Of a stretch of 64,000 bases of DNA, positions 36,752 through 48,589 are shown piece by piece; positions within the stretch are counted from its first letter, which is position 1; each line of letters starts with the position of its first letter. The notes under the pieces were generated by a model that was not told the origin of the DNA, did no database searches, and saw only the letters and a list, made by a program, of their open reading frames with translations. Both the position numbers and the translations under genes were made by a program. Source of the stretch: Methylocaldum marinum (GTDB taxonomy: Bacteria; Pseudomonadota; Gammaproteobacteria; Methylococcales; Methylococcaceae); assembly GCF_003584645.1 (NCBI RefSeq), contig NZ_AP017928.1, forward strand, positions 2,766,395 to 2,830,394, read 5' to 3'.

Positions 36752-37534
36752 ATGGCTGCTACAACAGCAGGTGGTATAGAAGCAAAAGAGCAACCTTTAC
36801 TTAACGTAAAGTGGTTGAGTTTTGCGTTCGTACTGTATCTGGTATTTTACATGTGGGTACGGTGGTACGAAGGCAAGTTCGGCTGGTCTGCCGGTCTGGA
36901 CTCGTTCGCACCGGAATTCGAGACGTACTGGATGAACTTCCTGTACATTGAAATCGTCATGGAAGTGGTTGTCGCCTCGATTCTGTGGGGCTATCTGTGG
37001 AAGACCCGTGACCGCAACATGGCGGCCCTGACTCCGCGGGAAGAACTGCGCCGGAACATGACCCACCTGATCTGGCTGTTTGCCTATGCATGGGCCATTT
37101 ACTGGGGTGCAAGCTTCTTTACCGAGCAGGACGGCACCTGGCACCAGACGATTGTGCGCGACACTGACTTCACGCCGTCGCACATCATCGAGTTCTACCT
37201 GAGCTATCCGATCTACATCATCACGGGTGGTGGCGCGTTCCTGTATGCGCATACCCGCCTGCCGTACTTCCAGACGACGACGAAAGGCCTATCGCTGGCG
37301 TACCTGATTTTGTGGACCGGTCCGTTCATGATTCTGCCGAACGTTGGCCTGAACGAATGGGGTCACACCTTCTGGTTCATGGAAGAGTTGTTCGTAGCGC
37401 CCTTGCACTACGGATTCGTGATCTTCGGCTGGTTGGCGCTGGCGATCATGGGTGTATTGCTGCAGGTATTTGCGAGCGTCTCGAACCTGATCGGCAAGGA
37501 CCTGTGCCCGGATGTGCAACCGCTGGAACGCTAA
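36752..37534 (+). CDS. pmoC: Particulate methane monooxygenase subunit C, stand-alone copy
   Basis: PmoC is the membrane subunit of pMMO that holds a copper site essential for methane oxidation. The 260-residue protein has about six transmembrane helices and the conserved metal-site region DTDFTPSHIIEFYLSYPIY (residues 137-155), plus LTPREELRRNMTHL and FMEELFVAPLHYGFVIFGW. Length and sequence match methanotroph PmoC rather than AmoC. pmoA and pmoB do not follow: a terminator lies 44 bases after the stop. So it is a singleton paralogue, as known in several methanotrophs, probably adding to or tuning the main pmoCAB enzyme. Very strong ribosome site suggests high expression. Confidence 0.97.
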   Translation: MAATTAGGIEAKEQPLLNVKWLSFAFVLYLVFYMWVRWYEGKFGWSAGLDSFAPEFETYWMNFLYIEIVMEVVVASILWGYLWKTRDRNMAALTPREELRRNMTHLIWLFAYAWAIYWGASFFTEQDGTWHQTIVRDTDFTPSHIIEFYLSYPIYIITGGGAFLYAHTRLPYFQTTTKGLSLAYLILWTGPFMILPNVGLNEWGHTFWFMEELFVAPLHYGFVIFGWLALAIMGVLLQVFASVSNLIGKDLCPDVQPLER

Positions 37535-37577
37535 CGGTGTTTTAGCTTAGGCTTACTAAGCACTGTTTGCAGCTACG

Positions 37578-37618
37578 GCCACTGTCCGGGAACTACGGTT
37601 CCCGGGCAGTGGCTTTTT
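37578..37618 (+). terminator. Strong terminator after pmoC
   Basis: GCCACTGTCCGGGAAC at 37578-37593 and GTTCCCGGGCAGTGGC at 37598-37613 pair as a 16-bp stem with one mismatch (T-C/G-C region), followed by TTTTTAA. It shows pmoC is transcribed alone. Confidence 0.92.
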
Positions 37619-37799
37619 AATGCACCGAAGAACCAGCATTGATTACTAATCTTCGACAATTTATTTGCCTATATTAAATCTGCTTGTTACGATCTCTACG
37701 AGCACGCATTCAGTAGGCGTTTTGCGGACATTCACCTTTCCGCCACTCTACCGATCGATGCCGCATGGTACACTTGCCCCCGCTTGCTGGATGCCGTCC

Positions 37800-38015
37800 A
37801 TGACCAAATTTCAGAATACACTCAAGCGTTTACTTCGAGTCGCCATCGGCGGACGGTGGGGTATATTTGCTTGGAGCCTATCCGGAGCAAGCGCACTCGC
37901 CGTTGTTCTTTGGGGACTTAAGACGGTCGCGATCCCTTTACTAATGGTCAAAACGGCATCGTGGGGTATCTGGGGACTCGGCGTTATCCGCGAATCCAAG
38001 GCGCGGACGCCCTGA
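37800..38015 (+). CDS. Small membrane protein, unknown
   Basis: A 71-residue open frame MTKFQNTLKRLLRVAIGGRW... with one or two hydrophobic segments (WSLSGASALAVVLWGLKTVAIPLLMV). I recognise no family. A longer in-frame start exists at 37665 but reads poorly. It stands between the pmoC terminator and the ygiQ-type gene; no ribosome site is strong, so it may be non-coding. Confidence 0.4.
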   Translation: MTKFQNTLKRLLRVAIGGRWGIFAWSLSGASALAVVLWGLKTVAIPLLMVKTASWGIWGLGVIRESKARTP

Positions 38016-38214
38016 GACCCTAGCCGCAACCGTCCTGGAACCGCATCGGCGTCTGTGGACCTCACGCGTTTAACTTCACTCTCGGAATTTTGAAGCGAAA
38101 ACGCGGTGATCGGCGTTTTCGCGCTAAAATCCCCCGCTGGACTCTCGGAAATTATCACGCAGAGTCGCACATTCAGAACACTTCACCTGTTATCTTCGCA
38201 AGCGCGCGACGAAC

Positions 38215-40356
38215 ATGACTCCCGATCTTTTTTCCTATCGAAAATACTGGGCGAAGCGCTTCGGCATCGCGCCGCAACTGCCCATCAACCGTGTCGACAT
38301 GGATGCCTTGGGCTGGGACTCGTGCGACATCATTATTGTGACGGGCGATGCCTATGTAGATCACCCCAGCTTCGGCATGGCCATTATCGGCCGGTTATTG
38401 GAAGCCCAAGGCTTTCGGGTCGGCATTATCGCGCAGCCCGATTGGACATCCGCCGACGATTTCCGAAAACTCGGCAGGCCCAACCTCTTCTTCGGGGTTA
38501 CGGGCGGCAACATGGACTCCATGGTCAATCGCTACACGTCCGACCGCAAAATTCGGTCGAACGACGCTTACACGCCCGACGGCGCGGCCGACAGACGTCC
38601 CGACCGTTGCCTCACGGTTTACGCTCAACGCTGCCGGGAAGCCTTCAAGGATGTGCCGATTGTTCTAGGCGGGATCGAAGCGAGCCTCCGCCGGATTGCT
38701 CATTACGATTATTGGTCGGATACCGTTCGCCGCTCGGCTCTGCTCGACGCCAAGGGCGACCTTCTCGTTTACGGGAACGGCGAACGCCAGGTTGTGGAGA
38801 TCGCCCACAGGCTCTCAGCGGGAGAAACCGTCAACCAATTGACCGATGTTCGGGGTACTGCATTCGTCCGCAGACAAACGCCTGCCGGATGGACCGAGCT
38901 GGACTCGACATCGGTCGATTCGCCCGGAACGCACGCTCCCATGCCAAACCCCTATGACGAAGAGCCGTCAGGCTGTGCGAAGGAATCCGCCGGCGAAAAA
39001 CCGGAAGCGGTCATCCGCCTGAGAAGACGCCGAACACCGCTCGACCAAACCGTTATCCGCCTGCCGGCATATGAAGCGGTAAAAGCCGATCCCGTACTCT
39101 ACGCCCACGCTTCGCGCATCCTGCATCAGGAAACCAATCCGGGCAACGCCAGAGCCCTGGTGCAACGTCACGGCGACCGCGACGTCTGGATCAACCCGCC
39201 GCCGATTCCGCTCAGCACCAAGGAGATGGATGCCGTCTACGGACTCCCCTACTCGCGCCTCCCTCACAAGTCTTACGGATCCAGCAGGATTCCAGCGTTC
39301 GAGATGATCCAGCACTCCGTCACCATCATGCGCGGGTGCTTCGGCGGCTGTACCTTCTGCTCGATCACTGAACACGAAGGACGCATCATCCAAAGCCGAT
39401 CGGAAAATTCGATCATCTACGAAATCGAAACCATTCGCGACACGTCACCGGCCTTCACCGGCATCATTTCCGACATCGGCGGGCCAACCGCGAACATGTA
39501 CCGGCTCGCCTGCAAAGACAAAGCGATCGAAGCCTCCTGCCGCCGGCCGTCGTGCGTGTATCCGGGCATTTGCAAAAATCTCAATACAGACCACACCGCG
39601 CTAATCCAGCTCTACCGCCGCGCCCGCGCACTGCCCGGCATCAAGAAGATCCTGATCGCCTCGGGATTGCGGTACGATCTCGCCGTGATGTCGCCGGAAT
39701 ACGTCAGGGAACTCGCCACCCATCACGTCGGCGGTTACTTGAAGATCGCTCCGGAACACACCGAACCAGGTCCCTTATCCAAGATGCTGAAACCGGGCAT
39801 AGGCACTTACGACCGGTTCAAGGCCTTGTTCGACAAATTCTCGAAAGAGGCCGGAAAAGAGCAATACCTGATCCCATACTTCATTGCGGCCCACCCGGGG
39901 ACCAGCGACGAAGACATGCTGAACCTCGCCCTTTGGCTCAAGCGCAATGGATTTCGGGCCGATCAGGTTCAGGCCTTCCTCCCCTCCCCCATGGCCACCG
40001 CAACCGCCATGTATCACTCCGGAAAGAACCCGCTGCACCGCGTAACGCGCACCAGCGAAACCGTGTTCATTCCGAAGAAGCTCAAACAAAGACGTCTGCA
40101 CAAGGCTTTCCTCCGTTACCACGACCCCAACAACTGGCCGATGTTGCGGGACGCGCTGAAGCGGATGGGGCGCGCCGATCTGATCGGAAACGGCAAGCAT
40201 CATCTGGTACCGGCATGGCAACCCGAGGGTACCGGACAACAACACGAAGGCACACGCGTCGCTCGCAAGGCGCTGCCGTTCCGCACCCAACACACCACCG
40301 GCCTGCCGGCGATCAGGACAAGTTCGCCGCGCAAATCGAGACGGACTGGACGATGA
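38215..40356 (+). CDS. YgiQ-family radical SAM protein
   Basis: The 713-residue protein has the YgiQ N-terminal domain ([36 protein letters not shown]) and a radical SAM core with the cluster motif [18 protein letters not shown] (C-x3-C-x2-C) near residue 380. Members are B12-independent radical SAM enzymes of unproved function, conserved across bacteria. The C-terminal DUF3362-like tail ([20 protein letters not shown], then [19 protein letters not shown]) is present. It stands alone in its strand order before an unknown membrane protein. Confidence 0.9.
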   Translation: MTPDLFSYRKYWAKRFGIAPQLPINRVDMDALGWDSCDIIIVTGDAYVDHPSFGMAIIGRLLEAQGFRVGIIAQPDWTSADDFRKLGRPNLFFGVTGGNMDSMVNRYTSDRKIRSNDAYTPDGAADRRPDRCLTVYAQRCREAFKDVPIVLGGIEASLRRIAHYDYWSDTVRRSALLDAKGDLLVYGNGERQVVEIAHRLSAGETVNQLTDVRGTAFVRRQTPAGWTELDSTSVDSPGTHAPMPNPYDEEPSGCAKESAGEKPEAVIRLRRRRTPLDQTVIRLPAYEAVKADPVLYAHASRILHQETNPGNARALVQRHGDRDVWINPPPIPLSTKEMDAVYGLPYSRLPHKSYGSSRIPAFEMIQHSVTIMRGCFGGCTFCSITEHEGRIIQSRSENSIIYEIETIRDTSPAFTGIISDIGGPTANMYRLACKDKAIEASCRRPSCVYPGICKNLNTDHTALIQLYRRARALPGIKKILIASGLRYDLAVMSPEYVRELATHHVGGYLKIAPEHTEPGPLSKMLKPGIGTYDRFKALFDKFSKEAGKEQYLIPYFIAAHPGTSDEDMLNLALWLKRNGFRADQVQAFLPSPMATATAMYHSGKNPLHRVTRTSETVFIPKKLKQRRLHKAFLRYHDPNNWPMLRDALKRMGRADLIGNGKHHLVPAWQPEGTGQQHEGTRVARKALPFRTQHTTGLPAIRTSSPRKSRRTGR

Positions 40357-40500
40357 CGCCCATCCGTCGATCTTGACGCTTGTGGAAAAAGAGTGCGGTT
40401 TTTTCTTAAGATTTCAATCTTCAGCTGAATATAGTCTCGTACTCCTTGATCCGCCCGAGAACAACTCTCAAAAAAGAGCAAAACCACCTTGGAGGGAAAA

Positions 40501-41412
40501 ATGCCGGACTTCAACTTAATGGCTGCCACGCGAACCATAGAAAAATCGATGCCGTTCGTGCTCTATCGGCTACTGATGTGCTTGGCGATCGCGTTTGCCT
40601 ACGTGGTCATTACCGCAGCGGGTGCCGGAACCGCGATCGGCCTGAGCTCCCTGAGCCAAAACCCCACCGCGTTCGCTTCGGCCGGCGCCATTGCCGGATT
40701 TATCGGATGCGCATTTTTGATGTACAAGCTCCGCCCGACCTTTCTCTACAACATCAAAGCCGGAAATCTTGCCTTGCTGGCTGAACAGCACAAGGGGAAC
40801 GCCATCCCGGAAGGCAGGGCTCAAATCGATTATGCAAAGCAGATTGTTGGGCGGCGTTTTCCCAGCGCTTCCGGATTGATGGGACTGGACCGCTCCATCG
40901 AACAAACCTTGCAGAAACTCCCGGAAGCCGGCTTAGCATCCACCTTGAGCAAACTGAACAATCCTTGGTTTTCCGGAGCCTTGTCCCGGCTAGCGGGTCG
41001 GCTCTACGCCGCCAACCATCAAACCGTCCTGGTTTGGCTTTTCCTTACCGATGACGACGATCCATGGCGTTCCGCTCGAAATGCCCTGGCGGCACACGTT
41101 CAATATTTTTCGAGTATTTTCAAGAGCCGTGTTTACCTGGGGCTTTTCGAACTCCTGGGTTTTGCCTCCGGCTTCGCGTTACTCCTGATCCCGATCAGGA
41201 ATATCGCCAGCACCCTCCCCGTATCCATAGGCCTTTGGCAATACGTATTCACCGCCGCATTCGCATGGAGTTTGAAAGCGGCATTCTTTGAACCGATAGC
41301 ACAAGCCGCCATGGCACAAACGGTGTTCAAGCTGATTGGGCAAGGCATCAATCCCGATTCGAAGACGGAACTCGACCGAAAAGCGCCGATGTTCTCGCAA
41401 CGATCGAGCTAA
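40501..41412 (+). CDS. Membrane protein of unknown function
   Basis: The 303-residue protein starts at the ATG at 40501, preceded by GGAGG. It has two N-terminal hydrophobic segments (LYRLLMCLAIAFAYVVITAAGAG and AFASAGAIAGFIGCAFLMYK), a long soluble middle stretch rich in Leu and Ala, and two more helices toward the end. I recognise no family motif. It precedes guaB by 140 bases on the same strand, with no shared function suggested. Confidence 0.6.
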   Translation: MPDFNLMAATRTIEKSMPFVLYRLLMCLAIAFAYVVITAAGAGTAIGLSSLSQNPTAFASAGAIAGFIGCAFLMYKLRPTFLYNIKAGNLALLAEQHKGNAIPEGRAQIDYAKQIVGRRFPSASGLMGLDRSIEQTLQKLPEAGLASTLSKLNNPWFSGALSRLAGRLYAANHQTVLVWLFLTDDDDPWRSARNALAAHVQYFSSIFKSRVYLGLFELLGFASGFALLLIPIRNIASTLPVSIGLWQYVFTAAFAWSLKAAFFEPIAQAAMAQTVFKLIGQGINPDSKTELDRKAPMFSQRSS

Positions 41413-41552
41413 CGCTGCCTGCGAAATGGCGGACACACAATCCATAGCAAACCTGACAGGCACTCGAATACCGTCTTCAAACAGAGACCCATTATTGCAA
41501 CAAATAGGAATCTACAATAGAATCTGTAAATTTTAGTTGGCGGGAGCAAACC

Positions 41553-43016
<1,464 letters not shown>

Positions 43017-43035
43017 CAACCCCCCCCAAGGTTCC

Positions 43036-44613
43036 ATGGCTTTGAATATCCATTCCCAGAAGATCCTGATTCTCGATTTCGGATCTCAATACACGCAATT
43101 GATCGCACGCCGCATCAGGGAGATCGGCGTGTATTGCGAAATTCATCCGTACGATTGCGACGAGCGGTTCATTGGCGAGTATCAGCCACGGGGCGTCATC
43201 CTCTCCGGAGGGCCGGAAACCGTCACACAGGCGGACACGCCTCGAGCACCCGCCAGCGTGTTCGATCTGAATGTGCCGGTACTGGGTATCTGCTACGGCA
43301 TGCAGACCATGGCCGAGCAGCTGGGCGGTCGAGTGGACGCTTGCACCCATTGCGAGTTCGGCTACGCCCAGATTCGCGCTCACGGCCACTCCCGGCTGTT
43401 GTCCGACATCGAGGACCATGCGACGCCCGAGGGTTACGGCCTGCTCGACGTTTGGATGAGCCACGGCGACCAGGTAACGGCTTTGCCTCCCGGCTTCAAA
43501 CTGATCGCCTCGACCGAAAGCGCTCCCATCGCGGGCATGGCTGACGACGTACGCGGCTTTTACGGTCTCCAGTTTCATCCGGAAGTTACCCATACCCGGC
43601 AGGGGAAACGCATTCTCGAACGTTTTCTGAAGGATATCTGCGGTTGCGAAACCCTTTGGACGCCACGCAATATCATCGAAGACAGTTTGCAGGCCATTCG
43701 GGCCAAAGTGGAAAACGATCGAGTGATTCTCGGCCTTTCCGGCGGCGTGGATTCCTCGGTGGTCGGGGCTCTCCTGCACAAAGCCATTGGCGATCGCCTC
43801 ACTTGCGTGTTCGTCGACACCGGACTTCTGCGTCTCAACGAAGGTGACCAGGTCATGACCACCTTCGCTCAGCACATGGGCATTCAAGTCATCCGGATCA
43901 ACGCTGAGAACAGATTCCTGCAAGCACTCGAGGGGGTCAGCGATCCGGAACAAAAGCGCAAGATCATCGGAAGACTCTTCGTCGAAATCTTCGACGAAGA
44001 AGCGGGCAAGATTACCGATGCCCGCTGGCTGGCGCAAGGCACGATTTATCCGGACGTGATCGAATCCGCCGGCTCCAAGACCGGCAAAGCCCAAGTCATC
44101 AAATCCCATCACAACGTCGGCGGTCTGCCGGAAGAGATGAACCTCAAGCTGGTTGAGCCGCTGAGGGAATTGTTCAAGGACGAGGTCCGACAGATCGGAC
44201 TGGAGCTCGGCCTGCCTTACGAGATGGTGTACCGCCATCCGTTTCCCGGCCCGGGTCTGGGCGTGCGCATTCTGGGCGAAGTCAAAAAGGAATACGCCGA
44301 ATTGCTGCGCCGCGCCGATGCCATTTTCATCGACGAGCTTCGCCGGCACGAGCTGTACGATAAGGTCAGCCAAGCGTTTGCAGTATTCCTGCCGGTCAAA
44401 TCGGTCGGCGTCATGGGCGACGGACGCCGCTACGATTTCGTCGTCGCACTGCGCGCCGTCGAAACCGTAGACTTCATGACAGCCCGCTGGGCGCATCTCC
44501 CCTACGATTTTCTCGATCTCGTCTCGCGCCGAATCATCAACGAAGTACCCGGTATCTCACGGGTGACCTACGATATCTCGGGCAAGCCGCCGGCCACTAT
44601 CGAGTGGGAGTAA
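43036..44613 (+). CDS. guaA: GMP synthase (glutamine-hydrolysing)
   Basis: The 525-residue enzyme aminates XMP to GMP. The N-terminal class I glutaminase domain has [15 protein letters not shown] (catalytic Cys) and [10 protein letters not shown]; the ATP pyrophosphatase domain has [18 protein letters not shown]; the C-terminal dimerisation domain ends PPATIEWE, the family's typical end. Second gene of the guaBA operon. Confidence 0.98.
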   Translation: MALNIHSQKILILDFGSQYTQLIARRIREIGVYCEIHPYDCDERFIGEYQPRGVILSGGPETVTQADTPRAPASVFDLNVPVLGICYGMQTMAEQLGGRVDACTHCEFGYAQIRAHGHSRLLSDIEDHATPEGYGLLDVWMSHGDQVTALPPGFKLIASTESAPIAGMADDVRGFYGLQFHPEVTHTRQGKRILERFLKDICGCETLWTPRNIIEDSLQAIRAKVENDRVILGLSGGVDSSVVGALLHKAIGDRLTCVFVDTGLLRLNEGDQVMTTFAQHMGIQVIRINAENRFLQALEGVSDPEQKRKIIGRLFVEIFDEEAGKITDARWLAQGTIYPDVIESAGSKTGKAQVIKSHHNVGGLPEEMNLKLVEPLRELFKDEVRQIGLELGLPYEMVYRHPFPGPGLGVRILGEVKKEYAELLRRADAIFIDELRRHELYDKVSQAFAVFLPVKSVGVMGDGRRYDFVVALRAVETVDFMTARWAHLPYDFLDLVSRRIINEVPGISRVTYDISGKPPATIEWE

Positions 44614-44797
44614 AACCGGGCCGTTCGAGGACTGTCGCCTGCTATCACCGGCGGCGGAACAGGTTAGGAGTAATGTTAACGGTAGGAATCGAGGCTCGAA
44701 TTCTGATCCTTTCGTTTGAGGGCTCCGGGTAGCATTGTTTCAGCAAGCCGCAAGAATGCCAGCCGATCGAGTGCTTAGCGGACAAGACGACTGGACA

Positions 44798-45349
44798 TCA
44801 GCGGATCAACAAGTAAGACCGATACTCGGGCCAAGCCGCCCCGAGCACTTCGCGAACTTCCGCATAGCTCTGAAAATCCCGGCACTTATCCCTGAGCGGC
44901 CCACCCTTGCAATCGTACTTATTCCAAAGCTCTTCAAAATGCCCGCTGCTTACGTCCCTCATTTGTGGGAACGAGTAGAACAGCTTGTCACCAATCTTCT
45001 CTGCGATGCCGTAGGAATACTCCGTGTTGCTTCTACCCTCTTTGCCCAAAATCTTGAACTGAACAAGAAGGCGGCCCCTTTTCGGGTCCAAGTTTGCAAA
45101 CGCGATCTCATATAATGCGTGGCCTTCCATATAGACGCTGTATTTCTTGTCATGCCGTTTCAGCGTATACATCTGGGAGGATTCCGTCTTCCATCGGGTT
45201 GGATCCCGGTCGTCTTGGTCAAATGACATGACTTTCGTATCACCCCGGAACGGCAAGACGAGATCCGTTTCGGGAATGAGAGGTACGGAGGAGGAAAGGC
45301 ACCCCGCCAGGAACAGGCAGATGGTCAACAGCGCCAAGTATTTCTTCAT
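44798..45349 (-). CDS. Putative outer-membrane or inner-membrane lipoprotein, unknown
   Basis: The 183-residue protein begins MKKYLALLTICLFLAGC, a clear lipoprotein signal with lipobox LAGC. The rest is a soluble, polar domain with no recognised family. It is isolated between guaA (opposite strand) and another minus-strand gene cluster. Start moved to the lysine-rich ATG at 45349; five residues upstream are doubtful. Confidence 0.6.
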   Translation of the reverse strand: MKKYLALLTICLFLAGCLSSSVPLIPETDLVLPFRGDTKVMSFDQDDRDPTRWKTESSQMYTLKRHDKKYSVYMEGHALYEIAFANLDPKRGRLLVQFKILGKEGRSNTEYSYGIAEKIGDKLFYSFPQMRDVSSGHFEELWNKYDCKGGPLRDKCRDFQSYAEVREVLGAAWPEYRSYLLIR

Positions 45350-45587
45350 TTTTTCAGTCTCCAAAAACGCCGGCGCCTTTCATCACCGACAGGGCAGCAG
45401 TTACTCTCACGGACCTCTTCCCGGGGCGATGGGGCAGGCCGCCGTATCTTGCCAGCGTCTCATTCGCCCGTCGCCGTACGTTTCCCTGTCTCAGTCCTCC
45501 GATTCGACGGCAATGCTAACGTCCGTGTTTGTAGGGAACACGGACGGTTCCTGAGTCATGCGCGTGGACGTCTTCGCGCGATTGCGG

Positions 45588-45803
45588 TCAGTTTTTCCTC
45601 CCCTCGAATGCCCCCCCGATCGCCATCCAGAAGCTCCCGCCCAGCCACAAGCCCAACGCCCACGGCCACAAACCGGCCCAGTTCGTAGTGTCGTACCGTC
45701 CACTCAGTTTAAATACGAACAGACTGACCACCCAGAAGCCCGCCAGTAGGATCGCAATTCCCCCGGGAATTCTAAATAACACCCATTTTATGAATCCGCT
45801 CAT
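45588..45803 (-). CDS. Small two-helix membrane protein, unknown
   Basis: The 71-residue protein has two hydrophobic helices (GGIAILLAGFWVVSLFVF and LWPWALGLWLGGSFWMAIGGAF) and a basic C-terminus. A good ribosome site (GAGGAG) precedes its ATG, supporting it as real. No family recognised. Confidence 0.5.
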   Translation of the reverse strand: MSGFIKWVLFRIPGGIAILLAGFWVVSLFVFKLSGRYDTTNWAGLWPWALGLWLGGSFWMAIGGAFEGRKN

Positions 45804-45972
45804 CGGAACTCCTCGCTATCAGTGGAAACGGCATAGCATCCGGACAAGGACAGCCACAGTGTCTACACGACCATTCGCAGGGTTCGGGTCCGTCCGAACA
45901 GGGAAGGCGTTGCGCTTGCTCTTATTAATGAGTAGCCGCGCGAAAACAACTGAAAAGCTCACCTGCACGGCG

Positions 45973-46734
45973 TCAGCGGTCGCGGCCCGCGGATTCCCAC
46001 GGGTCGGCGATCGTCACGAGGGCCTGCTGCCCGGCGGTCATACAGGCGGCAGCCTCGTCACCGGTCGGCTGGGTCGATCCCGTCGACGGTGATCGGAATG
46101 GCTCACGCAGGCTATCGTCGGCGCGCACAGGGATGCCCAGGGCGCGACCCCGTTCGAGGTAGTAAGCATTGAGGCTACCCCTGACCTGCTGAATGCCCCG
46201 AATAATGTTCGCCTGGGAGGCCGGGTCCAACATCGCAGCGGCGGCGTCCAGCGCGGCGACGCACAGGCGTGCCCGCAGAAGGTCGTTCGCGGGGAAGCCG
46301 GGAACCGTATCGAGCGAGAATTGCAACTGGTTACGGTCGAGTTGCTCCTTGCACGATTGCGCGATATCACGCAAACGCGACCGCGACATTCCGTCGCGGT
46401 CCAGGCGGCGGAAGACGCTCATAGCCGTCACGGATCCCGGAGCCATCATCATCGCGAGAATCGTGTAGCGCCCGCTGAGGTCGCTGTACGCCGAACCGAA
46501 CGAATCGCCTTGTTTTGCTGCCGCGATGGCGAGCGCGGCCGCGCAAAGCTGTGCCCGATCCGCCATCACCTGCCGCAGCGAGGCGGACGACGGCACTTGC
46601 CCGGCCGACGGAGCCGCGACGCCGACCGCGACCGACAGCGCAAGCAAGGTGCCGATTGAGGCGCCCGGGATTCCGGAGGCCGGGCTTCTGCCAACTTTTC
46701 GCGGGATTTGCCCGTTCTTGGGTATCATGGTCAA
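45973..46734 (-). CDS. Exported protein, unknown
   Basis: The 253-residue protein has a signal-like segment (IGTLLALSVAVGVAAPSAG) and then an alpha-helical Ala-rich domain with a few Cys (RAQLCAAAL, AQSCKEQL, ARLCVAAL, AAACMTAG). These Cys-containing helices recur roughly every 60-80 residues and may be repeat units. I recognise no family. It is divergent from the PadR-like operon, so it may be co-regulated from the shared intergenic region with two palindromes. Confidence 0.55.
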   Translation of the reverse strand: MTMIPKNGQIPRKVGRSPASGIPGASIGTLLALSVAVGVAAPSAGQVPSSASLRQVMADRAQLCAAALAIAAAKQGDSFGSAYSDLSGRYTILAMMMAPGSVTAMSVFRRLDRDGMSRSRLRDIAQSCKEQLDRNQLQFSLDTVPGFPANDLLRARLCVAALDAAAAMLDPASQANIIRGIQQVRGSLNAYYLERGRALGIPVRADDSLREPFRSPSTGSTQPTGDEAAACMTAGQQALVTIADPWESAGRDR

Positions 46735-46905
46735 AGCACCTTATTGTTCGTGTGCGGAAACGCCCGTCGACCTTGTTGGCTGCGCCCTTGTGCATGTTTG
46801 CCGGTTTATCGGCGCGGACGTTGGCCTTGGCCCGAGCGGTGACATTAGGACATGATTCATATCGCTCCATCGTCCATACGGAGCGTCCGCTCTACGAGAC
46901 AAAAT

Positions 46906-46944
46906 ATATCTTGCATTGTAAGATATTATCAAGATCATTCTTGA
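46906..46944. promoter_or_regulatory. Two palindromes upstream of the PadR-like gene
   Basis: ATATCTT at 46906-46912 and AAGATAT at 46920-46926 form a 7-7-7 inverted repeat; directly after it TCAAGA at 46929-46934 and TCTTGA at 46939-46944 form a 6-4-6 one. They lie 40-78 bases before the PadR-like start and are likely regulator binding sites. Confidence 0.5.
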
Positions 46945-46983
46945 ATCCATGACCGCTCAATTTAATGACATCCTCGTATCCAG

Positions 46984-47334
46984 ATGCCAGACGCGATGCA
47001 CGATCCAACTCCCGTCAAACTCAGCCTGACCGAAACGGTGATTGCGGAGCTGCTTCGGCAGAGCGCAAAGCCCCTGTTCGGACTCGAGCTGGTGCGCCGC
47101 TCGCCGCCGGGCGAACTGCAGTTGAAAAAGGGAACGATTTACGTGACGCTGGAACGCATGGAAAAGAAAGGTTTGGTCACTTCGGAACTGGAAACCGCAC
47201 CGCCGTCACACGTCAAGGAAGGAGATTTCTACATTCCCCGGCGAATGTATAGGCTGACGTCCCGCGGACTCGACGCCCTCGCCGCGACGAAAGCGATGCT
47301 AGGCCAATATTACGATTTCCTGCTGGGGTCATGA
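46984..47334 (+). CDS. PadR-like transcriptional regulator
   Basis: The 116-residue winged-helix protein has the PadR pattern: LSLTETVIAELLRQSAKPLFGLELVRR, then LKKGTIYVTLERMEKKGLVTSEL, then RRMYRLTSRGLDALAATKA. PadR regulators often control membrane or drug-response genes and themselves. It is followed by two genes on the same strand with a 1-base gap to the next. A second ATG at 46996 would shorten it by four residues. Confidence 0.75.
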   Translation: MPDAMHDPTPVKLSLTETVIAELLRQSAKPLFGLELVRRSPPGELQLKKGTIYVTLERMEKKGLVTSELETAPPSHVKEGDFYIPRRMYRLTSRGLDALAATKAMLGQYYDFLLGS

Positions 47335-47335
47335 G

Positions 47336-47758
47336 ATGAAACCTGTCTGCTCACGTTCCGACCGGCTGCTGGAACATCTGGACCGCGGAGTGCTGCTGAT
47401 GGCCGTCGGCGGCGTGATCTTCAATGGCATGGAGGGATCCCTGGCGGGCATGGCGCTAACGGCCCTGGCGGCGGCAATCTATGGGCTGACCCGCAACCGC
47501 ATTGCCAATTTAGACGGGTTCGAGGGCTTCGAATCCGTTGCGCCGCGGTTCGCGCCACCGGGCGTCGATTTGGCTAGGTTCACCCTGATCTGCCAATGGT
47601 TGGGGAGCCGGCAGATCTTCGAGGGGCTGCTGGGGGACCTGGTCGATCCGGAAATCGGCGCAACCGAGACGACAGCACGGCGTCACATCCGTTCGGCGCT
47701 CTGGCCCGCTCTCGCCGGCCGGCTTCGGGACAAGATCGTGTCGCTGTTGTCGCCCTGA
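47336..47758 (+). CDS. Hypothetical protein with one hydrophobic region
   Basis: The 140-residue protein has a hydrophobic segment (GVLLMAVGGVIFNGMEGSLAGMALTALAAAIYG) and a charged C-terminal half. It starts 1 base after the PadR-like stop, so the two are co-transcribed. In other bacteria PadR-type regulators sit next to membrane proteins of this kind, so a regulatory partner is possible; no family recognised. Confidence 0.55.
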   Translation: MKPVCSRSDRLLEHLDRGVLLMAVGGVIFNGMEGSLAGMALTALAAAIYGLTRNRIANLDGFEGFESVAPRFAPPGVDLARFTLICQWLGSRQIFEGLLGDLVDPEIGATETTARRHIRSALWPALAGRLRDKIVSLLSP

Positions 47759-47791
47759 CCATTTCCGCGGCACGCCATCGGGGGAGCAAGG

Positions 47792-48589
47792 GTGAACAGA
47801 CGAAGCGATCTCTTTCCCTATTTTCTCGTTGCGCTGGTAGCGGCAGCACTGTTTTTTCTCCTGCTTCTGGACCGGCGTGCGCCGATCTTTTCCACGCCTG
47901 CCGGGATGGCCCCGTTCTTTTTCATCGTGCTCGCCATCGCCGCGACCCTGGTCCTTTGTGCCATGCGGACCGCCGCGCCCGTAAGCGAACGGCCCGACGG
48001 CCTATGGTTGAAGTGGCACCGCTCGGGACCGATCGGCGGGGCACTGACCGGGTTGATCTTTCTGGGCGTCTATTGGGCCTACGACTGGCCGGCACCCAAC
48101 CGTGCCGAACTCAGCGAGCGACGCGTGAATGAAATGTGCGGCATCATGCCGCCGGTCCCCGACGAGCTGATCATCTGGACCACGCCGGACCCTCTGACCC
48201 TGATTCCCGGTTACGTGCTGATCGGGATGGCGCTCGGCGCTGTCGTCGGCTTTTGCTTTCCTATCTGGCACGGGGTCTTCGGCCGCCGGACCCGCCGAGC
48301 ACCGGCACTGGCGTGGCTGTCGCATCCCTATCCTTCGGGTTTGCTGTTCGGCGTGGTTTTCGGCGCGCTGATCGGCACCTGGCTGTGCCCCATAATCTTC
48401 AGTATCAGCGACGGACGCCCGTTCATCCGTGTCTCGACCTCGGCGATATCGGTATTTTTCGCGGTCGGCTTTTATTTGCTGTTCGAAGTCGCGCGATTCC
48501 GCAACAACATGAACCGTGAAGCGTATCGCACGCTCGGGACCGTGCTCGGGGTGGGCCTGCTGCTCACCGGGCTGGTCTGGGAGTTATAA
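47792..48589 (+). pseudogene. Membrane protein gene, 5' part, split by IS256-family insertion
   Basis: The GTG start with GGGGGAG ribosome site leads to about 263 native residues with five or six hydrophobic helices; residues 264-265 and the stop TAA come from the IS left end. The native frame resumes at 50003 directly after the target duplication and ends at 50221. So a single membrane protein of about 335 residues was split. It follows the PadR-like regulator and the 140-residue protein. Family not recognised. Confidence 0.8.
48572..48580. repeat. 9-bp target duplication of the IS256-family element (left copy)
   Basis: CTGGTCTGG at 48572-48580 is repeated exactly at 49994-50002 on the other side of the element. 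Confidence 0.9.
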
